Below are positions 1-6,103 of a stretch of 12,698 bases of DNA, in pieces. The position numbers were made by a program, and so were the translations under genes. The notes beneath the pieces are model-generated. The model was given only the letters and a program-made list of their open reading frames with translations. It had not been told where the DNA came from and did no database searches. The stretch covers positions 1 through 12,698 of the forward strand of contig JAZGDL010000549.1 in NCBI GenBank assembly GCA_036477795.1, written 5' to 3'. This DNA comes from JAZGDL01 sp036477795 (GTDB taxonomy: Bacteria; Planctomycetota; Phycisphaerae; UBA1845). Position 1 is the first letter of the stretch, and every line of letters starts with the position of its first letter.

Positions 1-2
1 CG

Positions 3-467
3 GAAAAGATCGACGCGTTCTGCGAAGGCATTCGTGAGCTCATCCGCCTGCATCCACACACTCGAAAAGATTACTACCACGTGTATTTCAACAAGTTCGC
101 CGCGTCGTCGCTGGACATCCTGCTCTATGTTTTCTTTGAGGTCCCCGACTGGGGCACCGAGCTGCGCGAACGGCACCGGCTGTTTGTGGACATCGTACGC
201 CTGGCCCGCCGCCTCGGTGTCCAGTTCGCTTTTCCCACCCAGACCGTCTGGCTGCAGCGCAGCGACCGGGAGGGCGCCGCGGCTGAGCGTCTCGAGATTC
301 GACCCGGCAAGGAAGACCCGGATAGTGTTGGGGTGGATGAGGCTGCCAAACTGTTCGAGGAAGCTTACGGATCGAGTCCCATACACCGTGGACCGGTGGT
401 CATCGACTCCACGCCCCGTTCCCGACACCATCGACGAAGGCAGGAGAAAGACGACGAGAACCACTAG
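3..467 (+). CDS. MscS-family mechanosensitive channel, C-terminal fragment (5' end outside window)
   Basis: The frame is open from the window edge and ends at TAG 465-467, so only the last 154 residues are present. The piece reads as the cytoplasmic C-terminal domain of an MscS-type channel: an amphipathic stretch with TRKDYYHVYFNKFAASSLDI, then ILLYVFFEVPDW, then a helix leading to LGVQFAFPTQTVWLQR. The LGVxFAFPTQTVxL ending is the usual close of the MscS beta domain in many bacteria. About 55 further residues follow, charged and low in hydrophobicity, probably a disordered cytoplasmic tail. Family knowledge: these channels gate on membrane tension and release solutes on hypo-osmotic shock. 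The pore helices are not in the window, so channel function is inferred from this domain alone. A purine-rich AGGAG at 442-446 near the 3' end may serve the next gene. Confidence 0.85.
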   Translation, partial: EKIDAFCEGIRELIRLHPHTRKDYYHVYFNKFAASSLDILLYVFFEVPDWGTELRERHRLFVDIVRLARRLGVQFAFPTQTVWLQRSDREGAAAERLEIRPGKEDPDSVGVDEAAKLFEEAYGSSPIHRGPVVIDSTPRSRHHRRRQEKDDENH

Positions 468-513
468 GCCAGCGCACGCAATTCCCCACCGCCGATCCGA
501 GTTCGCCTTGTTC

Positions 514-1407
514 ATGACCGGGGCGCTGCTCGCATCCGGATGCACAACGTCACAGACCACAAACCCACACGTCCACATGCCCACCCGGCACCTGGAGGCT
601 CGAGGCCCGCTGTGGGACAGGCTTTCTAGCCTGTCATTTGACCGGCCGGAAAGCCGGTTCCACAGCGCCGATTTCTTCAAGCCCAACGCCGACGAAACCA
701 GGGGCGTGGCGCCTGAACTTGCCCCGTTGATCGTCCAACAAATATCGAAGGCCGTTTCCCAGGTGGATCATGGTGCCCGGTTCGGGGCGTTGCACGTGGT
801 TGGTCGGGATTGGTGGGTCGATGCGGATCGTCCGACCGTCTATTTCGACTCGTCCACCGCCGTTTTGCAGGCAAAGCCTTACCGGCAACTTGTGTTTAGC
901 TGGGTCTACGCCAAGACCGCGTGCAACTTTGGGTCGCAGGGGGTTCGGATGACGCTTGACGCCGAAGGCTTCCCATTCATCTGGGAAGTGGCCCACGGCT
1001 TCGGCGGCGTAAAGCATATATACATCGCCCGTTCGTTGGAGGAAGCGGCGGCTGATCAGTTCGGGCCTCCGCTGCCGGGCAGGCGCTACTCGATCGAGGC
1101 CGGCTTGTCCCAATGCCCCGACGCGGTGGTGGCCCGTGTGCTCGACGATGGCCCGATTCCGATGGGCCCGTTCGTGTACCTCGATGACCATTGTAACACC
1201 GTCAGGACCCTGATCTGCCGTTGCATGCCCGCCCAGGTCGACGAATTCGTTCACACGGTTTATTACGACCTTGTTCCGGTGGAGGAAACCCACGGATTCG
1301 AATCCGTGGGCTTGGGTGCCCGCTCCCTTACGGTCGCGGCTCTGATCAAGTGGCGGATCGATTCCGGTTGGCTGGAGCGGTGTCTTCGCCTACCCAAGCT
1401 GAATTGA
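514..1407 (+). CDS. Putative lipoprotein of unknown function with repeat-derived segments
   Basis: The only ATG before the hydrophobic stretch is at 514, giving MTGALLASGC, where LASGC fits a lipobox with Cys10 as the lipidated residue. That signal peptide would be very short and lack basic residues. The frame continues upstream through HRRSEFALFMTGALLASGC, which has a proper basic n-region, and AGGAG at 442-446 is 7 nt before ACG 454, so the true start may be upstream with an unusual codon. The protein is 297 residues from ATG 514 and I recognise no family. The middle (residues 55-257) has mixed alpha/beta character with WW at 100-101 and several Cys (138, 201, 227, 235, 237). Two dispersed repeats lie in frame: one gives residues 33-50, the other about 258-278, and the tail after that looks like read-through. 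It is probably anchored in a membrane facing the periplasm. It is followed 5 nt later by the DUF434 gene. Confidence 0.65.
   Translation: MTGALLASGCTTSQTTNPHVHMPTRHLEARGPLWDRLSSLSFDRPESRFHSADFFKPNADETRGVAPELAPLIVQQISKAVSQVDHGARFGALHVVGRDWWVDADRPTVYFDSSTAVLQAKPYRQLVFSWVYAKTACNFGSQGVRMTLDAEGFPFIWEVAHGFGGVKHIYIARSLEEAAADQFGPPLPGRRYSIEAGLSQCPDAVVARVLDDGPIPMGPFVYLDDHCNTVRTLICRCMPAQVDEFVHTVYYDLVPVEETHGFESVGLGARSLTVAALIKWRIDSGWLERCLRLPKLN
611..664. repeat. Composite palindromic repeat inside the lipoprotein gene
   Basis: Two hairpins sit in tandem. The first, 616-635, pairs GACAGGCT with AGCCTGTC around a 4-nt loop. The second, 641-658, pairs ACCGGC with GCCGGT. An outer TGTGG (611-615) / CCACA (660-664) pair brackets both. 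From memory, such TGTGGxACAGGC-type elements are dispersed in planctomycete genomes. Here it is translated in frame as part of the lipoprotein (PLWDRLSSLSFDRPESRFHS). Confidence 0.7.
1287..1346. repeat. Dispersed palindrome plus CGCTCCC-type repeat at the lipoprotein 3' end
   Basis: A perfect 22-bp palindrome at 1289-1310 has the core CCACGGATTCGAATCCGTGG. It is followed by GCTTGG and then a CCGCTCCCTTACGGTCGCGG segment (1320-1339). The same core recurs at 12412-12431 and in related form at 8261-8279 and 11341-11368. The second segment resembles the reverse complement of 8496-8521. The element is read in frame as the last part of the lipoprotein (THGFESVGLGARSL). Confidence 0.8.
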
Positions 1408-1412
1408 ATCCC

Positions 1413-2135
1413 ATGCCCGACAAGCGAAAGCACCGCGGCGCTCATCCAGACGACGCCAGGCTCTTCGCCGAGGCCCACCAGGCCGCTCTTCGTCTGGCCG
1501 TCGAGGAATACGCCTGGCTGTTGACGCGAGATTACGCCGACGAGTCCGCCCTCAAGCTGGTCGGCGATCGCCACAACCTGACTGCCCGCCAGAGGTTGGC
1601 TGTCTGGCGTTCCGCGTGTTCCGATCAGGCCTTGCATCGCCGCGCCCAAGCAGAGACCCCGCTTTCTCAATGCGTCCCAACGCGTCTCGGAATTGACGGC
1701 TACAACCTGCTGATAACCATCGAAAGCGCCCTTTCGGGCGGGTTGGTGCTCATCGGGCGCGACGGCTGCCGCCGCGACCTGGCCAGCATCCACGGGACCT
1801 ATCGCAAGGTGTCGGAAACCATACCCGCCGTCGAGCTGATCGCCGATCACCTGACTCAAGCCGGTGCGACATCGATCGACTGGTACCTGGACCAGCCGGT
1901 CTCCAACAGCGGCCGGCTCAAGGTATTGATGGCCAAATTGCTGGAAGCCCGCAGCCTGCACTGGAACATCGAACTGCCCGACAATCCCGATCGGAAGCTG
2001 GCTGATTACACGGGTGTCGTAGCCTCTGCCGACGGCTGGATCCTGGATCATTGTCGCTCCTGGGTGAACCTGGCAGCGGATATCATCGAAACCCACATCC
2101 CCGACGCCTGGATCGTGGACCTGCGAACCGCCTAG
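1413..2135 (+). CDS. DUF434/DUF5616-domain protein
   Basis: The protein has 240 residues starting MPDKRKHRGAHPDDARLF. The RGxHPxDARLF opening is characteristic of DUF434 (residues about 1-60). DUF5616 follows, with GIDGYNLLITIESALSGG at 93-110 and GRDGCRRDLASIHGTYRKV at 115-133. The conserved Asp/Asn pattern (D95, D117, D122) recalls a PIN/NYN-like nuclease fold, but no activity is known to me for the family. The frame is open further upstream to 1221, but that part overlaps the lipoprotein gene and its dispersed repeat, so the ATG that gives the family's usual N-terminus was chosen. There is no good Shine-Dalgarno sequence. The ATG lies 5 nt after the lipoprotein stop, suggesting co-transcription or translational coupling. 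The end, AWIVDL, is also typical. Probably cytoplasmic. Confidence 0.88.
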   Translation: MPDKRKHRGAHPDDARLFAEAHQAALRLAVEEYAWLLTRDYADESALKLVGDRHNLTARQRLAVWRSACSDQALHRRAQAETPLSQCVPTRLGIDGYNLLITIESALSGGLVLIGRDGCRRDLASIHGTYRKVSETIPAVELIADHLTQAGATSIDWYLDQPVSNSGRLKVLMAKLLEARSLHWNIELPDNPDRKLADYTGVVASADGWILDHCRSWVNLAADIIETHIPDAWIVDLRTA

Positions 2136-2229
2136 CACGGATTCCCACGCTTGCCGGTGCCGGGCGCCGCTGCTCCCGACTTCCAGCCGCTTGGGGCCAT
2201 CGGCGCTGAAATAACCTGTCTCGGCACCC

Positions 2230-2257
2230 TTGACCGCAACGGCGAATACGGTATGCT
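2230..2257 (+). promoter_or_regulatory. Possible sigma70-type promoter for rplM-rpsI
   Basis: TTGACC (2230-2235) and TATGCT (2252-2257) are separated by 16 nt, placing a start near 2264, about 38 nt before the rplM ATG. The -35 box is good and the -10 is a 4/6 match. It lies in the 166-nt gap after the DUF434 gene. Confidence 0.4.
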
Positions 2258-2301
2258 GCTCCCTCTGGTTTGGAAGTGTTTGGACGGCACAGAGTATCAG
2301 C

Positions 2302-2745
2302 ATGGGTATCGGAACGATCAAAACTACGGTGGCCAAGACCGGCCAGGTCGAGCAAAAGTGGTATCACATTGATGCCACCGATCGGGTGCTGGGCCGGCTA
2401 TCTTCCAAGATTGCGACGGTGTTGATGGGCAAGCACAGGCCCATCTACACCCCCCACGTGGACACCGGCGACTACATCGTGGTAACCAACGTGGAGAACA
2501 TCAAGATCACCGGCAACAAGCTCGATGAGCGCGTCTACGCCAGCTACAGCTACTACCCCGGCGGGTACAAGGAAATCTCCATGCGCCGGATGTTCGCCAA
2601 ACGCCCTGAACGCGTGCTGGAGGAGGCTGTACGGCGAATGCTGCCCAAGAGTGCTTTGGGTCGGCGGATGCTCAAGAAGCTCAAGATTTATCGGGGCGAG
2701 TCGCATCCGCACAGCGCCCAGCAGCCTGTGCCGTGGGATTTGTAG
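2302..2745 (+). CDS. rplM: 50S ribosomal protein L13
   Basis: The protein has 147 residues, close to the usual 142-150. It reads MGIGTIKTTVAKTGQVEQKWYHIDATDRVLGRLSSKIATVLMGK in its first part (broken here by the family's WYxIDAxxxxLGRLxS signature), then HVDTGDYIVVTNVENIKITGNK, YYPGGYKEISMR and RMLPKSALGRRMLKKLKIY. These are the standard L13 blocks in order. L13 binds 23S rRNA and is an early assembly protein of the large subunit. Several upstream starts are in frame, but ATG 2302 fits the conserved N-terminus. No clear Shine-Dalgarno is visible. rpsI follows in the usual L13-S9 order. The stop TAG (2743-2745) and the preceding Leu codon lie inside the first copy of a dispersed repeat, so the natural end may have been altered by the repeat. 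Confidence 0.98.
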   Translation: MGIGTIKTTVAKTGQVEQKWYHIDATDRVLGRLSSKIATVLMGKHRPIYTPHVDTGDYIVVTNVENIKITGNKLDERVYASYSYYPGGYKEISMRRMFAKRPERVLEEAVRRMLPKSALGRRMLKKLKIYRGESHPHSAQQPVPWDL

Positions 2746-2829
2746 GGTCCGCCCTGCGGAGCGTTGTAGGGTCCGCCGTGCGGACCACGTTTGCATGCTT
2801 GAGTTGTAGGGTCCGCCGTGCGGACCACG
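2740..2829. repeat. Three copies of a 26-bp palindromic repeat between rplM and rpsI
   Basis: The unit is TTGTAGGGTCCGCCGTGCGG followed by ACCACG, with GTCCGC/GCGGAC able to pair. Copy 1 (2740-2763) is slightly degenerate (CCCTGCGGAGCG end). Copy 2 (2764-2789) abuts it. Copy 3 (2804-2829) follows after 14 nt. Copies 2 and 3 are identical. The TAG of copy 1 is the rplM stop codon. It fills most of the 120-nt intercistronic gap and could form hairpins in the shared transcript. Confidence 0.92.
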
Positions 2830-2850
2830 CTTGACTACGAGAGTCGACTT

Positions 2851-2856
2851 AGGAGA
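2851..2856 (+). promoter_or_regulatory. Shine-Dalgarno that fixes the rpsI start
   Basis: AGGAGA lies 9 nt before GTG 2866. It selects GTG as the rpsI start over the upstream ATG-less extension of the frame, which would run through the repeat array. Confidence 0.75.
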
Positions 2857-2865
2857 ATTGTTTCC

Positions 2866-3474
2866 GTGACGGACGATCAAGACACACCAACGCCGACACC
2901 AGAATTACCAGGCCCCTCGACGGAGCCGACCGCGATGCCTGCTTCCGAGCCGACCGCAGCGTCTGCTCCCGAGCCTGCCGCCCCGGTGCCGCCTTTGACA
3001 ACTCCCGTGGCTACGACACCGGTTGCTACAACGCCGGCGACTACCACGCTTGCGCCCGGACCGAAGAATGCCGCCCAGGGCCCCAAGTATGGATACTACT
3101 GGGGCACCGGACGGCGCAAATCCGCCATTGCCCGCGTGCGGATCAGAGAAGGCACCGGAAAATTCCTGATCAACAAGCGCAAACTGAATGATTACTTCAG
3201 CCTCCAGAAGGATCGCGACACCATCGTGGCACCGTTGAAGGCAACCGACTCCGCCAAGCGCGTCGACGTGTTCGTCAACATCGGCGGGGGCGGGATCACC
3301 GGCCAAGCGGGTGCCATACTCCTCGGGCTGGCCCGGGCTCTGCGCGGGTTCAACCCCGACTGTGAGCCCATTCTACGCGATGGCAAGTACCTGACCCGCG
3401 ACAGCCGGCGGGTAGAGCGCAAGAAGTATGGCCAGCGCGGCGCCAGGCGGCGCTTCCAGTTCTCCAAGCGTTAG
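2866..3474 (+). CDS. rpsI: 30S ribosomal protein S9 with a long low-complexity N-terminal extension
   Basis: The protein has 202 residues against the usual 130 or so. The S9 core begins at residue 77: YYWGTGRRKSAIARVRI, then NKRKLNDYF, IVAPLKATD, VFVNIGGGGITGQAGAILLGLARALRGF in pieces, and the invariant C-terminus KYGQRGARRRFQFSKR, which reaches the P-site tRNA. S9 belongs to the small-subunit head. The first 75 residues are almost only Pro, Thr, Ala, Glu and Val with PVATT repeats, so they are probably disordered. The GTG start follows AGGAGA at 2851-2856. The gene is 120 nt after rplM and likely in the same transcript. The coding frame of the extension is continuous, with no stop or frameshift before the core, so it is probably translated. 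Nothing else about the core looks abnormal. Confidence 0.97.
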   Translation: MTDDQDTPTPTPELPGPSTEPTAMPASEPTAASAPEPAAPVPPLTTPVATTPVATTPATTTLAPGPKNAAQGPKYGYYWGTGRRKSAIARVRIREGTGKFLINKRKLNDYFSLQKDRDTIVAPLKATDSAKRVDVFVNIGGGGITGQAGAILLGLARALRGFNPDCEPILRDGKYLTRDSRRVERKKYGQRGARRRFQFSKR

Positions 3475-3516
3475 ACGACAAGCGCTAGCCGACAGCTTCG
3501 CTGACAGGACTCGCCC

Positions 3517-3533
3517 CCCCGGCGGTGACGGGG
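3517..3533. terminator. Weak hairpin between convergent rpsI and the subtilase gene
   Basis: CCCCG (3517-3521) pairs with CGGGG (3529-3533) around a 7-nt loop in the 64-nt gap between convergent genes. There is no T-run on either side, so bidirectional termination is only a guess. Confidence 0.25.
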
Positions 3534-3538
3534 CCACC

Positions 3539-5755
3539 CTACGGCACACACTGGCCGCCGGCACAAACTTCACAGCTCGGGGCGCAATCTGAGTCCACTT
3601 GGCAGCATGTCACTCCAGGCCAGGTATCGCAGCCGGCTGCGCTGGTCGCGCCAAATGCCGAAGAAATGTCGGCGAAGAACGTGGTCTGCTGGTCGGGAAC
3701 GGTCGCCCCCTGTGTGTCAACCTTGTAACCCGGATCCGAGCCCGTCCAGAACGGGAACCCGACACTGGCGGTATTGCCGAACATCTTGAACAGGTCGGCG
3801 AAGAAGGTCACCTGGCCGTCCCCGCTCGCGTCGGAGTAAACCCACGTGCGGTTCGCCGTGGTGGCCGTGCCGGACGAGAACTGGTTGGCGCACCCTCCGC
3901 ATATTGCCTCCACGTCGAACGTCGTATTAGGCGAGATGATGTCACCGGTCACCACCAGCTTGTCGCCGCTGCCCAGCCAGCTTGCCGGCGTACGGAACTC
4001 GAGGTCTTCGCAAGACGCCACTGTGATACCGACGTTGACAAGGCCTTGAGCACCGTCGTCATACTCCGGCTGAGCTAGCTGGATCCACCCATCCTGCCCC
4101 GTGCATCGGTTGGTCACGCGTAGTGCCACCGCTTGTGCACTGCCGGTATCCGGCCTGATCTCGATATAGCGCGAGGCTATGTTGCTGGTCACCATGGGCG
4201 GGCTTACACAGGCGCCGCTTTCGCACACGTCCGGCGTCATGTTGCCGTCGGCATCGGCCGAGGGCAGAGCCACGGTGAGGGCCGCCGCGGCGTTGGGGCG
4301 AGGGCCGATGTTCTGGCTTGCCGGATTCGTTCCGTCAAGTTGCCCTGAACCGGTGGCCTGCAAATGGCTCTTGGCCTGCGCCGGCGTCAGGACGATGCCC
4401 GTGTTGGCCTTGTAGGCCGCCTGAAGCGTAATGCACGCACTGGCCACAATCGGCGACGCGCTTGAGGTGCCCGAAAAGAGCGACGTGAAAAAACGATTCT
4501 TGCCCTCCGCGGAATAGGCATCGCCGTAGCCGGTGGTGTACACCTGACCACCCCGCCCCTGCAAATCCACCGTCGAGCCCCAGTTGGAAAAACCCAGCCG
4601 CGAACGATCGCCGTCCAGATGACCGGGCGGCGCCCCGGCGCCCACGATGATGGCGCCGGAATCGTTGGCCGGCAGAAACGGCCAATGACCGCCGTTGCCC
4701 GTGCTGTACACCGCAGCGTCCAGGTCTTGAGAGCCGTTCCCAGCCGCCTCCACCACGATCACGCCGTTGCCCACCGCGGTGACGATGGCGTTGTACCAGG
4801 GAAGCCACCACTCGACGGGAATGAGTCCAAACTGCGTCGCACCGCCGGGATAGTTCGGCCCGCCGAACTGTTGCTCAATTATGATCACGTCACCCGCCAC
4901 CAGCGTCCCCAGCGCCGTGGTGACCGCCGCTCCGACATCCCATACACCGGCGTCGGGCCCGGTGTTGGTCGCGACCACGTACATCGTGCTGTCATACGCC
5001 GCCCCCGTAACACCCCAACCGTTGCGCAGGGCGCCTACCTCTCCCAGCACCGCCGTTCCGTGGTCGTCATTGCTGAAAGGATCGTTTGGTGTTGCCCCCA
5101 GCAGGGTCGCTGAACTCACTTCGTCATGGTTGAGGTTCCAACTGTACTCTAGATCAGCCACCTTGATGCCGATCCCCGTGCCACCCGGCACCAGCCACAT
5201 GCATTCGGCATCTATACCGCCCGTCGCGGGATCCAGATGCCCTTGGTTGGGCTCGTAATCCGGCGGGATGGGCGGCGGAACCGGGATAGGAACCGGCAGG
5301 GCAATCTCGACATTGTTCAGCGCGTTAAACGTATCGATGGCGGCTGCAGGGTCCGCGCCGGCCGGCAGGCGCAGGTTGTACTGAAGATTCAAGTCCGCCA
5401 CGGTTTTGCCAAGATTGTCCTGCGCCGTACGGCGGAGCTGGTCGAGCCGGGCTTCGGGCAGGGAGTGCGCCCGCTCCCAACGTCCTTGGGCCACACCCGC
5501 CAGCACCGCCTCTGCGCCGCCCAGAGCGCCCGTGCCCATATCGCTGAGGGTGCCGTCGCGCAAACGAACCATCAGACCGTCGCGAAACTTCACCGTAATC
5601 ACGTCGCTGCGGAATAGATTTGGGTCTACCTGCGTCCGCGCCGGCTTGACGACCTGGGCGCGCGGCTTCAACTCAGCGGCAAAGCAGGTCCCCGCCACAC
5701 ACAAAAAGATCACGACAAGCACTGGCCCAAAGACCTTTGTGCGCGACTCAGACAT
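3539..5755 (-). CDS. Secreted S8 family serine protease (subtilase) with dockerin-like and Cys-rich C-terminus
   Basis: The protein has 738 residues. The start is ATG 5753-5755, preceded by a strong AGGAGGAG. A Sec signal peptide covers residues 1 to about 27 (hydrophobic FGPVLVVIFLCVAGTCFAA). Residues 30-170 form a propeptide-like region ending in a Pro-rich linker (PVPIPVPPPIPP). The subtilase triad is visible: Asp201 (KVADLEYS), His232 (NDDHGTAVLGEVGA) and Ser431 (FSGTSSASPIVASA). Asn340 in EAAGNGS is the oxyanion-hole residue. After residue 500 comes DADGNMTPDVCESGAC, a beta-rich region to about 640, a dockerin/EF-hand-like piece SDASGDGQVTFFADLFKMFG (641-660), a second FFADISSAFG (693-702) and a Cys-rich tail. 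Family knowledge: such proteases degrade extracellular protein. The C-terminus may mediate surface attachment or complex formation. The gene stands alone and converges on rpsI. An IS lies 102 nt upstream of its start. Confidence 0.93.
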   Translation of the reverse strand: MSESRTKVFGPVLVVIFLCVAGTCFAAELKPRAQVVKPARTQVDPNLFRSDVITVKFRDGLMVRLRDGTLSDMGTGALGGAEAVLAGVAQGRWERAHSLPEARLDQLRRTAQDNLGKTVADLNLQYNLRLPAGADPAAAIDTFNALNNVEIALPVPIPVPPPIPPDYEPNQGHLDPATGGIDAECMWLVPGGTGIGIKVADLEYSWNLNHDEVSSATLLGATPNDPFSNDDHGTAVLGEVGALRNGWGVTGAAYDSTMYVVATNTGPDAGVWDVGAAVTTALGTLVAGDVIIIEQQFGGPNYPGGATQFGLIPVEWWLPWYNAIVTAVGNGVIVVEAAGNGSQDLDAAVYSTGNGGHWPFLPANDSGAIIVGAGAPPGHLDGDRSRLGFSNWGSTVDLQGRGGQVYTTGYGDAYSAEGKNRFFTSLFSGTSSASPIVASACITLQAAYKANTGIVLTPAQAKSHLQATGSGQLDGTNPASQNIGPRPNAAAALTVALPSADADGNMTPDVCESGACVSPPMVTSNIASRYIEIRPDTGSAQAVALRVTNRCTGQDGWIQLAQPEYDDGAQGLVNVGITVASCEDLEFRTPASWLGSGDKLVVTGDIISPNTTFDVEAICGGCANQFSSGTATTANRTWVYSDASGDGQVTFFADLFKMFGNTASVGFPFWTGSDPGYKVDTQGATVPDQQTTFFADISSAFGATSAAGCDTWPGVTCCQVDSDCAPSCEVCAGGQCVP

Positions 5756-5760
5756 CTTAT

Positions 5761-5768
5761 CTCCTCCT
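5761..5768 (-). promoter_or_regulatory. Strong Shine-Dalgarno of the subtilase gene
   Basis: Read on the minus strand, AGGAGGAG ends 5 nt before ATG 5755. It decides this start over the longer frame that begins at 5827 and has no ribosome binding site. Confidence 0.85.
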
Positions 5769-5849
5769 GCGAATCTTGGGCTGAACCAGAACAATACCCC
5801 AAACATTCGCCCACCTGAGCATACCACAAACGCCTCCGCAATGCACTCG

Positions 5850-5857
5850 CTATTCTT
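5850..5857. repeat. Left target-site duplication of the IS
   Basis: CTATTCTT directly precedes the left terminal repeat and is repeated exactly at 8116-8123 after the right one. Eight bp fits IS1-family insertion. Confidence 0.95.
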
Positions 5858-5875
5858 GGTAGTGGTTCACTTTGA
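5858..5875. repeat. Left terminal inverted repeat of the IS
   Basis: GGTAGTGGTTCACTTTGA matches the reverse complement of 8098-8115 at 17 of 18 positions. The outer 14 bp pair perfectly. Confidence 0.96.
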
Positions 5876-5888
5876 AACCAGCCCAGAT

Positions 5889-5917
5889 TTGCCCACCATC
5901 CAGTCATCAACTAGAAT
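5889..5917 (+). promoter_or_regulatory. Putative promoter of the small IS-borne ORF
   Basis: TTGCCC (5889-5894) is 17 nt from TAGAAT (5912-5917). The predicted transcription start is 5924, the A of the ATG, so the message would be leaderless. The same -10-to-ATG geometry occurs at the transposase gene. Confidence 0.5.
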
Positions 5918-5923
5918 AAAGGC

Positions 5924-6103
5924 ATGAAGGCTGACGAACCGCAAGCCGAAGAAGCCGCCACACCCGACCCCGATCCTGATCCTGATCCCAACGGCCACCC
6001 CCCCGATGGACGCGGCCCGCGTCCCACCGATCCGAACGAACTAGCCAAATGGCTCGTGGACCAGACTATTCAAGGCAACGACCAAGACTCGCTACCAGAT
6101 TGA
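5924..6103 (+). CDS. Small acidic protein carried by the IS (59 aa)
   Basis: ATG 5924 to TGA 6101-6103. The first 35 residues are acidic and Pro-rich (MKADEPQAEE, then a PDPDPDPDP run). The last part, PTDPNELAKWLVDQTIQG, resembles from memory the start of short planctomycete and proteobacterial hypothetical proteins of the form DPNELAKxIVDxATG, which usually continue into a GGKARAxxLSxxxRxxIA segment. That second half is missing here, but a segment of exactly that type forms the N-terminus of the neighbouring P63C protein. A good promoter places the start at the ATG. The last 34 nt overlap the 3' end of the P63C gene tail-to-tail. No function is known. It could be a truncated relic or a real small partner of the element. 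No hydrophobic or catalytic feature is visible. Confidence 0.5.
   Translation: MKADEPQAEEAATPDPDPDPDPNGHPPDGRGPRPTDPNELAKWLVDQTIQGNDQDSLPD

Noticed and set aside
34..513. Upstream part of the plus-strand frame that leads into the lipoprotein
   Set aside because: The first 400 nt overlap the MscS-family frame, which has clear family motifs; the overlapping translation has none.
1263..2336. Long minus-strand frame (357 codons) opposite the DUF434 gene
   Set aside because: It is a shadow of a GC-rich gene with recognisable domains on the plus strand; no domain or start signal on the minus strand.
2740..2829. CRISPR array
   Set aside because: Only three units, two adjacent without a spacer, and the unit is an intergenic palindromic repeat; no cas genes nearby.
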